A stretch of 64,000 nt of DNA from Areca catechu (lineage: Eukaryota; Streptophyta; Magnoliopsida; Arecales; Arecaceae), in NCBI GenBank assembly GCA_021397845.1, contig CM038050.1, positions 113,263,891 to 113,327,890 of the forward strand, given 5' to 3'. Of the stretch, positions 48,061-58,589 are shown one piece after another. The position numbers were made by a program, and so were the translations under genes. The notes beneath the pieces were generated by a model. That model saw only the letters and a program-made list of their open reading frames with translations. It was not told the origin of the DNA and searched no databases. How positions within the stretch are numbered: position 1 is the first letter of the stretch; every line of letters begins with the position of its first letter.

Positions 48061-48370
48061 CGGGCGTGGGCGGCAGCGATAGTTTTTTCGGTGAGGGCGG
48101 GGGGCGGCGTGTGTCGGTGGCGGACAGGCGGGGGCGGCTGGGGGTCAGACAGCCCGGATGGGGGGGGGGAAAGGGGGTGGCGGCTAGGTTTTAGAAAAGA
48201 ATATGAATGGGTGGGAGGAGGTTGATGATGGAATAAGCTGGGAATAAAATTGGGATAAACCTGGAATAAAACGGGAATAAAAGGGATAGTTGGAATAGCA
48301 GGGATAAGAAAAATAAGAAAAACTAGAAAAAATTAAAAGAAAATCCAGATGGGTTTCGAGTCCCCCATCA

Positions 48371-48649
48371 GTTAGGGTGTGGGACTCTTCTAGGCTCAGC
48401 CTCCAAGGAGAGATCATGTTGAGGGAATCTCCTAGGGTGGGGAGGTGATTCAAACTCTGGTTTAGTGTGAGGCTCTAGGGTCCTCTCCAGAGTTCCTAGC
48501 TTTATTTCAAATTCATCAACTCTTTGGGTTAACTTGGCAAGCTGCTCAGTGATGAGCCTAAGTTCATTCTTGAGGTTGTTCATGGGTTCACTTGACTGAG
48601 AGTGGTGGGGGTGATACGGGACTCCGGACCTAGTAGACATATAACACAC
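48371..48649 (-). pseudogene. Gypsy gag N-terminus
   Basis: Met at about 48640 (MSTRSGVPYHPHHSQSSEP), then a coiled-coil-like stretch (LITEQLAKLTQRVDEFEIKL) and Pro/Arg-rich PRRFPQHDLSLEAEPRRVPH, as in chromovirus D gag. Continues beyond the solo LTR at 46328. Confidence 0.8.
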
Positions 48650-49666
48650 AAAGAAAGGTGCTACAGTTTTGCTAGACCTAGGAGTTCAAACAGAATGGGT
48701 TAACTTAGTTGACACACAGCACAACAACTAGCCCTTTCACCGACCAGGTAAGATGTGGGAGTGTGGAAGGCCCCCCTTGCTTTCGCAAGGATCCAATTAA
48801 GGAACCACAACACCGCTTAGGTCATTTGATGCTAAACCTCTTGCCTTAGACACCAGCTTCTTGGTACTAATTGAATGGTTGAATGCACTAGCTTCCCCAC
48901 AATGGTTAAACCCAACTCGTTGATGTCCCTAAGCTATTAGGTTACTAATTGATTTTAGGTTAGGCTTAGGTTCGAAATGCAAGTTGGTGGTTTTCGGGCC
49001 AAGAAAAGGTAATGACCTCCTTTCCTTATCTTGTGATATTGTTGCCCTTAAGTCAATTATGTAGATGATGGCATACACATGACCTAATGAAATGTATTTA
49101 AGTTCCTTTTTTTTGTATTTTGATGTATATTAGCAGAAATATAAGATGCTGAAATTAAATAATATAAGCCTAAAGTGCAAAATTAAACTATATGGAAATG
49201 AAAGTGTGATGAAATGAACTTGCTGGAAATTCGGAGCAGAATTATTCTTAGATAGTAATCTGGCATGTAGAAAATCTATGGATTGAGATAAAATCTAAAA
49301 AAACTCTCAAAAATACTATCAATTATGTGGAATCCAAAAAAATAAAAATCAACAAAATCAGAGATTTTTTCAGGTAGAAACAACTAAAATAGCATACCAT
49401 GTACTGGGTTAGAAAATTGCAAAAATTTTAAAGATGTTGAAATCTAATGATGCAAAACTTTTCTTTAGGATCTAAAATCTATCTCCTTGTTTTTCCCTTC
49501 AAGGATCAATCACATCGGCACCCCTACATATCATAGAAAATTTCTTTGAATGGGATGTGAGGGTCTTGCAGCCCTACTTTTTCCTATGACCAGACGGCCA
49601 TGGTGGAGCACCCGATCCAAGTACTTAAAGAGAACTATGTCCTAACCATGCTCTGATACTAGAAAT
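48650..49666 (-). other. Leader and primer site of gypsy remnant
   Basis: AT-rich leader with the shared modules at about 48735-48870 and 49505-49615 (GGCACCCCTACATATC; GACCAGACGGCCATGGTG). Primer site 49647-49666, minus strand CTAGTATCAGAGCATGG. Confidence 0.75.
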
Positions 49667-50505
49667 TGATGTGGGACTAAGATGATGTGGGACTATACTA
49701 ATGGTGAGATAGATATGCAAATGATTTTTCTTTTGAGTTTTAGGTTTTAAGAGATGTATTGATTCCCGAAGTCAAGTAAAGAATGGAACTAGAGATTCTA
49801 TAAGGACAAGAACTTTCTAGCAAGCAAAGATAGTCTCTAAACAAAGATAACAAGAGGATCCCATGATTGAGAAATCCCGTAGGACTTAGCTCTAGATCAA
49901 TACCTACTTAGGAGATTAGGGGTGCAAACCGTGAAGACTCTGATGTGCCCGTTGCCGAGTTCACTCACTCTTGCGGATACGGCCTGGAGGATCAAGCCTT
50001 CAATCCTGCAGATTCACCAGCTTTCCGTCTGATGGTCACGGATGCAAGGAAGACCGACTCCATTGTCTGTGGCACCTGGAGGACCTGCGAGCACCCAAGT
50101 AAAGGGGTAGAAAATATCAACAAGAAGGAATAAGCAAGTAAGAAGGGATGGGAAAGAGTTAAAAATGTTGGTTGAGGAGGCTCTTCTTGCTAGGCATCCA
50201 GGTGGAGTTTCCAAGGGTGTCCAAGCTTGAAGATTGGTGGGTGGCTTACGAAGGAGGAAGGGAACTTAGGGCCTCTCACCCCTCGATGTCTCAAAGGACA
50301 AAGGCACTCTCACAGAGTTCCTAGTCTAAGAAGACAAGGGCTAATGGAAGAAGAACTTCTCACTTTTTTATTCATCAAAAATTAGTTTCTTATAAGGTTG
50401 CTGGGCCCTTTATATAGGAACCTAAGTCCCATTCAAGTTTTAAAAGAAAAGGTTGTAGCCATCATCAAAGAGGCACCTAAAAATATGAATTTGACTCTTG
50501 AAATC

Positions 50506-51121
50506 TGATGGGGACACTCAAGCACGGATCTTGGAGCAAGAATAATTCTTGGAGTGGCACAGATCTTGAAGCATTTTTGGAATAAATTTATTTAGGATTT
50601 ATCTTTTGTTTAAAATTTGAATTAGGATTTGGTTGGTTAGGATTGATATATGGATAGGCTTATCTTATCCTTTCTTATATTTGAATTTGATTCATTCTTA
50701 TCTTTTTATCTTGTATTCAAATTCAAATGAGGGTTGGAAAATCTATAAATACCACCCTCAGCCTTTTGTAATGGGGGAGGATGGATGAATAAAGTTTTTA
50801 TTGTTCTGTGTGAAGGATCTGTGTGATCCTAGGGTATTTATATGATCCCTTCTCCATCTTCCCAGGGTTTCTGTGTGATCCCTGATTTTGGACATCTGTG
50901 TGAGCCCAGGGCATCTATGTGAGCCCCTTTGCTATGTGCTTGTTCTTCTAGGGCATCTGTGTGAGCCCTTTTGCTATGTGCTTGTTCTTCTTAGGGAATC
51001 TATGTGAACCCCAGTATTTTTCTTAACCCTGCACCCTCTTCTTTCCTCCTTCTTTGCAAATCCTAATCTCTGGTGACTTTCATGCTCGCCAGCGATCCAG
51101 TCCAATCTCTGTCCCGCATCA
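50506..51121 (+). repeat. 5' LTR of small element
   Basis: TATAAATA at 50744-50751; AATAAA at 50788-50793. About seven degenerate units of CATCTGTGTGAGCCC at 50810-51015. Ends GTCCCGCATCA. Confidence 0.93.
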
Positions 51122-52302
51122 AATGGTATCAGAGCTAGAGGATTAGGGTTTCTTCTTCTTCCTCCCCGAGCTTGTTATCAAACCACCGTCAAGCATCCCG
51201 TGCAACCTCCTGTTTTGATTACCAGGGATGCCACTGTTAGCCAGATCTGCATCCTTCACCGCCTCATCCTCTTGCCCCAATAACTCATTTGTAGGTTCGA
51301 GATCTATGCCATCAACACCTCATCCAACGGTAAGGAATCAGGGATCAAACACAAGGAGGAAGACGACGAAGCGGAGCTCCCCACCATGCCACCCATCCCA
51401 CCAGCCTCGCGGCCTCCCTTTCCAAATAACGACGGCTGTTTGCCATCCGAGCCCCGTCACCGCCCTTCCCAACCGGAGAGCCCACCGGAAGATCCCCTTC
51501 GTCTCGCTTGCTCTCTCCCATGGCGAACCGAGCTCTGCAACAGAGCCTCGGGATCGAGCCCAGCATCACGGTGCCACAACCAGTCGCCGGAACAAGCCGC
51601 GGCCGAAGTTCCCACCCCGGCCTCCTTCCCCCCACCGGTCCGATCTGGCCCACTTCAACTGCGCCGCCATCTCCTCAGCCCCGCCCTCCGCTCGGATTTG
51701 CCCCAGCTCCCATGGGTGCCCGCCATCATGCGGCCCCTGTGCAAGTCGCCGCCAGGCCAGGGGCGCCGCTCGCGCCCGTCCCCGTGCCGCCACCTCCACA
51801 GATCAGGCGCGGCCCACCACCACCGCCGAGGTCCAGGATGCGTTCCCCCACCGCCGCCCACGCCCCAACCGCTGGAAAACCCTGTGTCGCAGGTCCGTGC
51901 GATGCCCCACCGGATTTCCGCCATGCTCCCCGTCGGCCGTCCGTCTACTCTGCCTGCAACCGGATACAGCCGATCTGACCGCTGCCTCTCGTCGGAGGCT
52001 CTGTTCCACCCTGCATCAAACCATGGAGAAGATGAAGTCCCGTGCACAAACATGAAGGCAAATGCCCTTCACGGTTGCTGGCTTCAACCAGCACATTTTT
52101 TTGGAGTAGCATGGATTTTAGCATTGCACAGCTTTCAAAGCTACACGAGTTTAGTGCAGAGATGAAAAAAAAAAAGTTGACAAAAAAAAAAATAAATAAA
52201 AAGGGGTGAACCCAGCGTCGGAGTCCTTTTTGATTGGTTTCAGTTCCATCAACCTCGCTCAGCCTGATTCGACGGAGTCGAGTTCACCCCACCGTAGGAG
52301 AA
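51122..52302 (+). other. Internal cargo region, unidentified
   Basis: Between primer site and purine tract. The region 51340-52010 is GC-rich and open in several overlapping frames: 51228-52055 (275 codons), 51386-52165 (259) and 51508-51978 (156; Pro-rich, MANRALQQSLGIEPSITVP). None resembles gag or pol, and I recognise no host family. The base composition contrasts sharply with the LTRs and suggests captured host DNA, by analogy with the dehydratase fragment at 63529. The true frame is undecided. Confidence 0.55.
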
Positions 52303-52915
52303 TGATGGGGACACTCAAGCACGGATCTTGGAGCAAGCATAATTCTTGGAGTGGCACAGATCTTGAAGCATTTTTGGAATAAATTTATTTAGGATTTATC
52401 TTTTGTTTAAAATTTGAATTAGGATTTTGTTGGTTAGGATTGATATATGGATAGGCTTATCTTATCCTTTTTTATATTTGAATTTGATTCATTCTTATCT
52501 TTTTATCTTGTATTCAAATTCAAATGAGAGTTGGAAAATCTATAAATACCACCCTCAGCCTTTTGTAATGGGGGAGGATGGAAGAATAAAATTTTTATTG
52601 TTCTGTGTGAAGGATCTGTGTGATCCTAGGGTATCTATATGATCCCTTCTCCATCTTCCCAGGGTTTCTGTGTGATCCCTGATTTTGGGCATCTGTGTGA
52701 GCCCAGGGCATCTATGTGAGCTCCTTTGCTATGTGCTTGTTCTTCTAGGGCATCTGTGTGAGCCCCTTTGCTATGTGCTTGTTCTTCTTGGGGAATCTAT
52801 GTGAACCCCAGTATTTTTCTTAACTCTGCACCCTCTTCTTTCCTCCTTTGCAAATCCTAATCTCTGGTGACTTTCATGCTCGCCAGCGATCCAGTCCAAT
52901 CTCTGTCCCGCATCA
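52303..52915 (+). repeat. 3' LTR of small element
   Basis: 613 bp, TATAAATA at 52541-52548; same order of motifs as the 5' LTR with few substitutions. Confidence 0.93.
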
Positions 52916-53733
52916 AAATCCTCCTTTGGCCGACCTTGATTTGGTGGAAAGCTTGATTCAGGGAGGGAAGAGAGGAGGTTGTTCCTATTCAAATTTTGAA
53001 ACTCCTTTCATGAGTCTTGGTTGACCATGGTTCTTTGGGAAGAAAGCTTGATGTGGGGGAGGTAGTCTTAAAGGATCAAGGGATGCTCCATTGACCTTAA
53101 AATATTTCCTTGGCCGACCATGGTTCTTTGGGAAGAAGGCTTGATGTGGGGGAAGTTGTCTTCAAGGATCAAGGGATGCTCCATTGACCTTAGAATCTTC
53201 CCTTGGCCGACCATGCTTCTTTGGAGAGAGGCTTGATATGGAGAGGGAAAGGAGGAAATGGTTGGCTTGGATCAAGGGGAGGCTTGATAAGGGCAGCCAC
53301 ATGGCATTGACTTTGGAGTTTCCTTCTTGCCTTGGCCACCCAACATGACTTAATGATGTGGTGCTTCCTCATGACACATGGCACAGATGAAGTGGTGCTC
53401 CATGAATTGAAGTGATGCTCCTACTTGGCATGGGGAGATTGCTTGAACCATCAACAACTGGGCTTGACTTGATTGCTCACCAAGCTTGAGCCCAACTTCA
53501 AGTAGACTTGAGCTTGAACCAATTCAGCTAACTATAGGAATCATCGACCCAACTTGACCAAATTGGCCAAGGTACATGACTAAAAAAATTAAAACTAAAT
53601 ACATGACTCAAGAAAAAATAAAATGCTCAGGCTTGAAGCCTTATTACAAGACCCAACAAATTAAAAAAAGAAACCCTAATTCGAGATCCATAGAGGGTTG
53701 AGGAGCCTCTGTCTGATCCTGGTGCCCACACCA

Positions 53734-55650
53734 CCGAGAGGCTTAATGAAGAAGGCCAAGGGGCTTGATGGAGGAGGTCGAGAGGCCTGCTGAAGAAGGC
53801 TGAGGGGCCTGATGCACCAAGCTGTGAGTCAGGAGGTAGATGGCCGGGACTTTTAAAGTTTCCCGGTAGACATCTCCAAACTGTGAGCAAGGTAGCCAGA
53901 GCAAAGAGGCTTGACGGAGGGGGCCGAGAGGCCTGATGAAGGAGGTTGAGAGGCTTGATGGCCAAGCTATGAGTCAGGCGGTAGATGGCCGGGACTTTTG
54001 GAGTTTCCCGGCGGACATCTTCAAACTGTTAGCAAGGTGGCCGAAGTTGGGAGGCTTGATGGAGGGGGCCGAGAGGCCTGCTGAAGAAGACTGAGAGGCC
54101 TGATGGAGGGGGTCAAGAGGCCTGCTAACGGAGGCCAAGGGGCCTGATGGAAAAGGCTGAGGGGCCTGATGGAGGAGGCTGAGGGGCTTGATGAAGGAGG
54201 CCGAGAAGCCTGATGCACCAAGTTGAGTCTGGCAGTAGATAGTTGGGACTTCTGGAGTTTCCTGATGGACATCTCCAAACTGTGAGCAAGGTGACTAGAG
54301 CCGGGGGGCTGGATGAGCTTCTGGTCCTAAGTGCCAGGCTTCAGAAGATTTCATGGTTAGTGCCGAGCTTCAAAAGTTTCTGGGCTTAGAGTGCCGGGCT
54401 TCATAAGTTTCCAAGCTTCGGGAGTTTCCAGGCTTAGAGTATCGGGCTTCGTATATTTTCGGGCTTATAGTGCCAGGCTTCGGGAGTTTCTAGGCTTAGA
54501 GTGCCAAGCTTCTTAAGTTTTCTGGCTTAAAGTGCTGAGCTTCGAGAGTTTCTGGGCTTAGAGTGCCGAGCTTCGGGAGTTTCCGGGCTTAGACAGGCTT
54601 GAGGTCGGTCAGACAAGTGCCTGCACAGACAAAAGATAAGGTTGTACTAAAAGTTAGTTTCAATAATCAAAGGATGAATCTTACATCCTTAACAAGGTGG
54701 ACTGCTTCGAGCTCAAAGCTTTGATGCGAACCCATCGAAAGGGCTTGGCTCGTTTGTTGACCATGCTGCGAGTCAGGTGGTGGGGCTTCTAGCATCTCTG
54801 TTGACATCTCCAAGCTGTTAATGCAGTGGGTGCTAGTTTGTGAGTCAAGCGATAGATAACGAGACCGCCGGGGTTCCTCACGAACATCTCTGGATTGTGA
54901 GCATAGCAAATGCCAAGCTATGAGCCTCATGGTAGATGGCGAGACTTCATTGAGTCATCGCGGACAACTCCAGACTGTGAGCAAGGTAAGAGCTGAATTG
55001 AGAGTTAGGGGTAGATGGCAAGGGCCTTTTGGAGTGTCTGTGGACATCTTCGAACTATTAGCATAGCAGTTGCCAAACTGTGAGCCTCGTGATAGATGGT
55101 GGGACTTCATCAAGTCACCGCGGACATCTCCGAACTATGAGCATGGCAAAAGCTGAACTAAGACTCAAGCGATAGATGGCGGGACCCCTCGGGCTTCCCG
55201 ATTGACATCCCTAGATCATGGGCTCAGCGATAGGTGTTAGACTGCAATACTTTCCATCGGTGTTGAGATAGAATCTTTTCTTGTGAACTTGTCTCATAGC
55301 TCTTCATATTATAAGGGTAATAGGGGAAGAGAATACCCATCAGACTTTGGTCGCATGGATGGGAGTGTGTTACTCCTTTTGGGGGGCACGGGTCGAACTC
55401 GTTGACCATTGTCTTAAGGAGAGATGAATGGAGTTGGTTCCAACCGGAGGGTGCTGTGGGAGGTGACTGTTGTTTGGGAAAACACGGTTGTCTTCCCCTC
55501 TTGTGCCCCCCAGGGGTGAGGATGTTGCTGTTGTTCCTGGCATGCCAATTTATCGATCAACAGGATTTTGAAACTTTATCCCACTACCTGGCATGCCAAT
55601 CTATTGGTCACCAGGATATTGAAACATCGACCCTACCTGGTGATCTAATC
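53734..55650 (-). other. Array internal region 2, partial
   Basis: Begins CCGAGAGGCTTAATGAAG within the 20-bp GGCCGAGAGGCCTGATG repeats, corresponding to about 41460 of internal region 1. It then follows the same order: GGGCTTAGAGTGCC repeats (54340-54590), GAGCCTCGTGGTAGATGG repeats (54760-55190) and three primer-site-like units (about 55538-55650). The left part was lost with the end of LTR 2. Confidence 0.7.
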
Positions 55651-58589
55651 TGTTGCCACCATGATCGTCATGGCTGATAGAAAAGTATCCTAGGAGCCAA
55701 TAATTATGAGGGCCTTTATGTAAACTTCCAGCTCATGTATGACATATTTTTCATATTAATAAAGGCATTTGATTCATCATATACTGCTGTATCATGTTTT
55801 TATTGATTATGATGAACCCCATAGAGTGGGGCAATGGAATTAAGGTTATAATAAAATAACAATGAGACCTAATTCCTATAAATCCTAATCTAGAATGTTC
55901 CTAGTCATTAGACCATCGATTCGGAGATCGATGAATCCATAAAGACTAGCTTATCCTATGTATGCTCAGTTGATGAGGGTGGTTGATCTCACAACCACTT
56001 ATGTAGAGACACTAATCAAGGATAAGGGTGCTTATCAGGGTATGAGTACTCTGGACTGATCCACACCGGGACTATCTTATGGAAGTCTTACTGCTTGTCA
56101 AAAGATAGATCCCAGAGTAGAAGTTGTGCATGTGATCTTTAGAGTTGAGGTCACCATGGTTCCTTGTGCACACTAAGCCATACTTTGGTTCATACTCATC
56201 ATGCCATTGCGACATGTACGGGCTGTTCTGGGTATGGTGGAAGGTGTACGAAGGATGTGAGTGGACCAACAAGGAATCGATCTTTCCTGGTAAGAGGAAA
56301 TGCTATCCCATGTAATATCTTCGATGAGTGACTCAAGGAGCCTTTGATTAAAGCAGGATGAGATTAGAAGTGGTTTTTAATTAGTCATCAGCTGAGTCCT
56401 CATGATCGAGATAAGATTCGATATGATTAAGTGTTAGGGTTTGACATATATCCATACCTATTACTTAATCAGGATAATGGGAGATCAAAAATTTAAATTG
56501 CACGGTAACTTACTACTGAAGGGTACTTTGATAATTTTCATTAAATTTCTCATCTTTCAGGTAGGCATGACACGTTGCTAGATGTCAATCTTGTCTTGTA
56601 GGTTTTCATGAACCAATTGATTTGGTTTCATGAGTCAATTCGATGTGTGATTCGAGTTGGACAATTAGGTGAGCCAATTTGACCTAATTAGGTCAATCGG
56701 GTTCGATCGGATCAAATCGGCTCAAACCTAAACCTACTGCTGGCTAGATATGGAACCCAATGGGTTACACACAATAGAGAGTTGGCCAAGGAAGTCATTC
56801 TTGATTTAATTAGGGTCATGGTATCCTAATTTGTTAGCCAGATTACACACTAGCATGTGTAGGCTAACCCAATTTCAACCCAATTAGATTGGGTCCAGTT
56901 GCTTACTAATTGGGCTAACCTACTTAAGGGAAACCTTAATTAGGCTGAGTCCTAAGTGGGGCTAATTAAATCAGAACTTTATCTGATTTTATATTGACCT
57001 TTTGACCAATTTATGTAAGAGTCCCTGGGGCTAGGGACTCTTGGCGCCTCTTGGCACGCACGAGAAAAATGTAGGGGCGCAGAAGGACAAAAGTCCTTCT
57101 GCAGATGAAACACTGAAGTGTTTCTAATTTGGAGCGCCTTCTCATATTATCCCCACGCCTCTTGGATTTGTTTGACAAGTCAAGCCTATTTGAAATGGCA
57201 TGAAAAGATGTGGAAGAAAAAGCGTGCATGAAGAGATGCATCTCTTCATTTGGCGCGTGCCCTGAAGCAGAGTCCTTCTGCTATCATGACTCTTCATATT
57301 CTCCAATGTTTGGAGATTGAAGAGGCACCTCTTGGCTTCCCAAGGACCGGCACTTGCCATGTGGCAAGTCATAGATTGTCCAGGAAAGTGGATGGATGCC
57401 GATATGTCCTTTGATGCATGAGAAGGCATATTGGATATGATTTTTCAAGCTAGATAACCTCTCTTTGGTCTTGAAAAATCATATCTGATAACCTGTTGGA
57501 GGACATATCACATGCCCCTCTTAAAGCTATAAATAGGGGCGGTGATATGAGTTTCAGATAATCTTTTTCATCGTAAAGATATTTTGAGTGTCTCTCTGTC
57601 TCTCCCTCCCTCTTCCTTTCTTTAAGACAAGACTTGTCTTGTTAAGACAATGTCTAATCTTTTAGGACAAAGCTTTGTTTTAGGACATATTCCTAAGGTC
57701 CTAGAGGAGGGTTGTCCTAAGACCAAGAGTGGTGTAGGACAGTGTTCTTAGTGCCCTACAGTAGGACAGGATGTCCTACAGTAGTCAAAGGTCCAAAGGC
57801 TGCCCTAAGAGTTCTGTTGAAGCAAGCAACCCTGGTAGGGATTCTTCTTTGGTACCATTCTCGTGTGGATTACCATTGGAGGGCTTGGACTTTTGAGCCT
57901 CATGGAAATGATTGGACCTCAGCGATCCAGGTATGTTTTTCTGACTCCATTAATTGGTATTGCATAAGGGGTTCCTGGGAATTAGGGTTTTCTAGCTAAT
58001 TAGGGTTTCATGCTTTGAATTTTTGTTTTCAAATTTACTTCCACATGCTGCATGATTCCTGGCACCCTAGGAGAATTCTCATCAATGGCCTGCATCTTAG
58101 TCATGCTAGGGCATTCCTCCTCCCTCATCGCCACGCGTCATCCCTTCCTTCCTGCAAAACAGGGGAGACCCGGGCCAGGAATTTTGACAAGGACACTCCA
58201 ACGATCAAGTCAGTGGGACGATCGAGGGGAACAGAAAAGACCTCTATGGCATAGGGCTTGGGGGACCCGTCAACCGGGAAGGTGTGACTTGAGACGAAAA
58301 TGTAAAGGAAATGGAAAGATTAGGGATCGAGAGCAGGGAACGGGGACTTACCTCTCCCTCGCCTTCCCCCGCGTTCTTAGCTTCCTTACCTTCCTCCCTC
58401 TCTCCGGAGGAGGGGTCGAGGCTCTCTTCGATAAGGGGTCTCAAGGAGCCCAAAGAAGCCCCCTGGATGTGCCAATCTACGAACCTCCCCCGGCTCCGGA
58501 AGTTCTCCCTTGCCTTTTGGTAGGAAGTCCAAAAGAAAAAACCCTATCCCGAAGGAAAGAACCTTTTTCTCTTCTTTCTTCTCCCAAGC
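55651..58589 (-). repeat. Array LTR 3, interrupted and truncated
   Basis: TGTTGCCACCATGATCGTC up to the solo LTR at 55675, continuing 58085-58589 collinear with 37103-37590 and 43747-44225. Cut at CTCCCAAGC by the gypsy LTR that starts at 58590. Confidence 0.7.
55675..58084 (+). mobile_element. Solo LTR of the copia A family
   Basis: 2410 bp, TGATAGAAAAGTATCC ... GGAGAATTCTCATCA, flanked by the perfect duplication ATGGC (55670-55674, 58085-58089). Homologous to 2054-4469 in opposite orientation. Plus-strand TATAAATAG box near 57530; hairpin AAGAGTCCCT/AGGGACTCTT at 57017-57042. The unoccupied site can be seen in LTR 1 (37103-37107) and LTR 2 (43747-43751). Confidence 0.95.

Larger units (their letters stand above)
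46329..48370 (-). mobile_element. Solo LTR, gypsy-like, with CpG-rich minisatellite
   Basis: 2042 bp, TGATGTGGCGATGGC ... GAGTCCCCCATCA, flanked by the perfect duplication GTTAG (46324-46328, 48371-48375). Same family as 38039-39779. Minus-strand TATAAATA box near 46987-46994. It sits inside gypsy gag: coding flanks EPRRVPHPN and PAQEVHPRRP rejoin across it. Frames of 179-313 codons in the GC-rich block are open on both strands because of base composition and repetition, so I do not call them genes. Confidence 0.93.
50506..52915 (+). mobile_element. Complete 2.4-kb non-autonomous LTR element with GC-rich cargo
   Basis: Two LTRs (50506-51121, 616 bp; 52303-52915, 613 bp) almost identical to each other, flanked by the perfect duplication AAATC (50501-50505, 52916-52920). 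Primer site TGGTATCAGAGCTAG at 51124. Purine tract GTAGGAGAA just before 52303. The 1.18-kb internal region has no gag or pol. The LTR start TGATGGGGACA and layout resemble the LTRs at 58590 and 62458. It lies inside the gypsy LTR 49667-53733. Confidence 0.95.
45899..53733 (-). mobile_element. Gypsy remnant with internal and 3' deletions
   Basis: Minus-strand chromovirus-type element with a 5' LTR (49667-53733, holding an inserted element), primer site, leader, gag start (48371-48649) and, beyond a solo LTR, a join of gag to the pol linker (45965-46328). The zinc knuckle, protease, RT, integrase and 3' LTR are missing. Bases 45899-45960 match neither array nor pol and may be filler DNA at a deletion junction. 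Confidence 0.75.
49667..53733 (-). repeat. Gypsy 5' LTR interrupted by a small LTR element
   Basis: TGATGTGGGACTAAG ... GGTGCCCACACCA, about 1652 bp once the element at 50506-52915 and one 5-bp duplication are removed. Same family as 4492-6138 (1647 bp). A minus-strand TATA-like TATATAAAGG lies near 50407-50417. In the right part, a segment of about 110 bp (GGCCGACCATGGTTCTTTGG ...) is repeated two to three times at 53025-53240. Confidence 0.85.
37084..58589 (-). mobile_element. Tandem array of LARD-like non-autonomous element
   Basis: Three related LTRs (37084-41147, 43729-45898 and 55651 onward) flank two copies of a non-coding, repeat-rich internal region (41148-43728; 53734-55650). Each internal region meets the LTR on its right through a primer-site-like sequence, and the first meets its left LTR through a purine tract. 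No gag or pol was found. The LTRs resemble the Tat LTR, so a Tat element may mobilise it, as Dasheng/RIRE2 in rice. The array is broken by the insertions at 38039, 45899, 55675 and 58590. Confidence 0.65.

Noticed and set aside
47189..48225. Long reading frames (up to 313 codons on plus, 290 on minus) in the GC-rich block.
   Set aside because: Open on both strands in several frames because of a CpG-rich minisatellite; no domain, and located inside a solo LTR with a target duplication.
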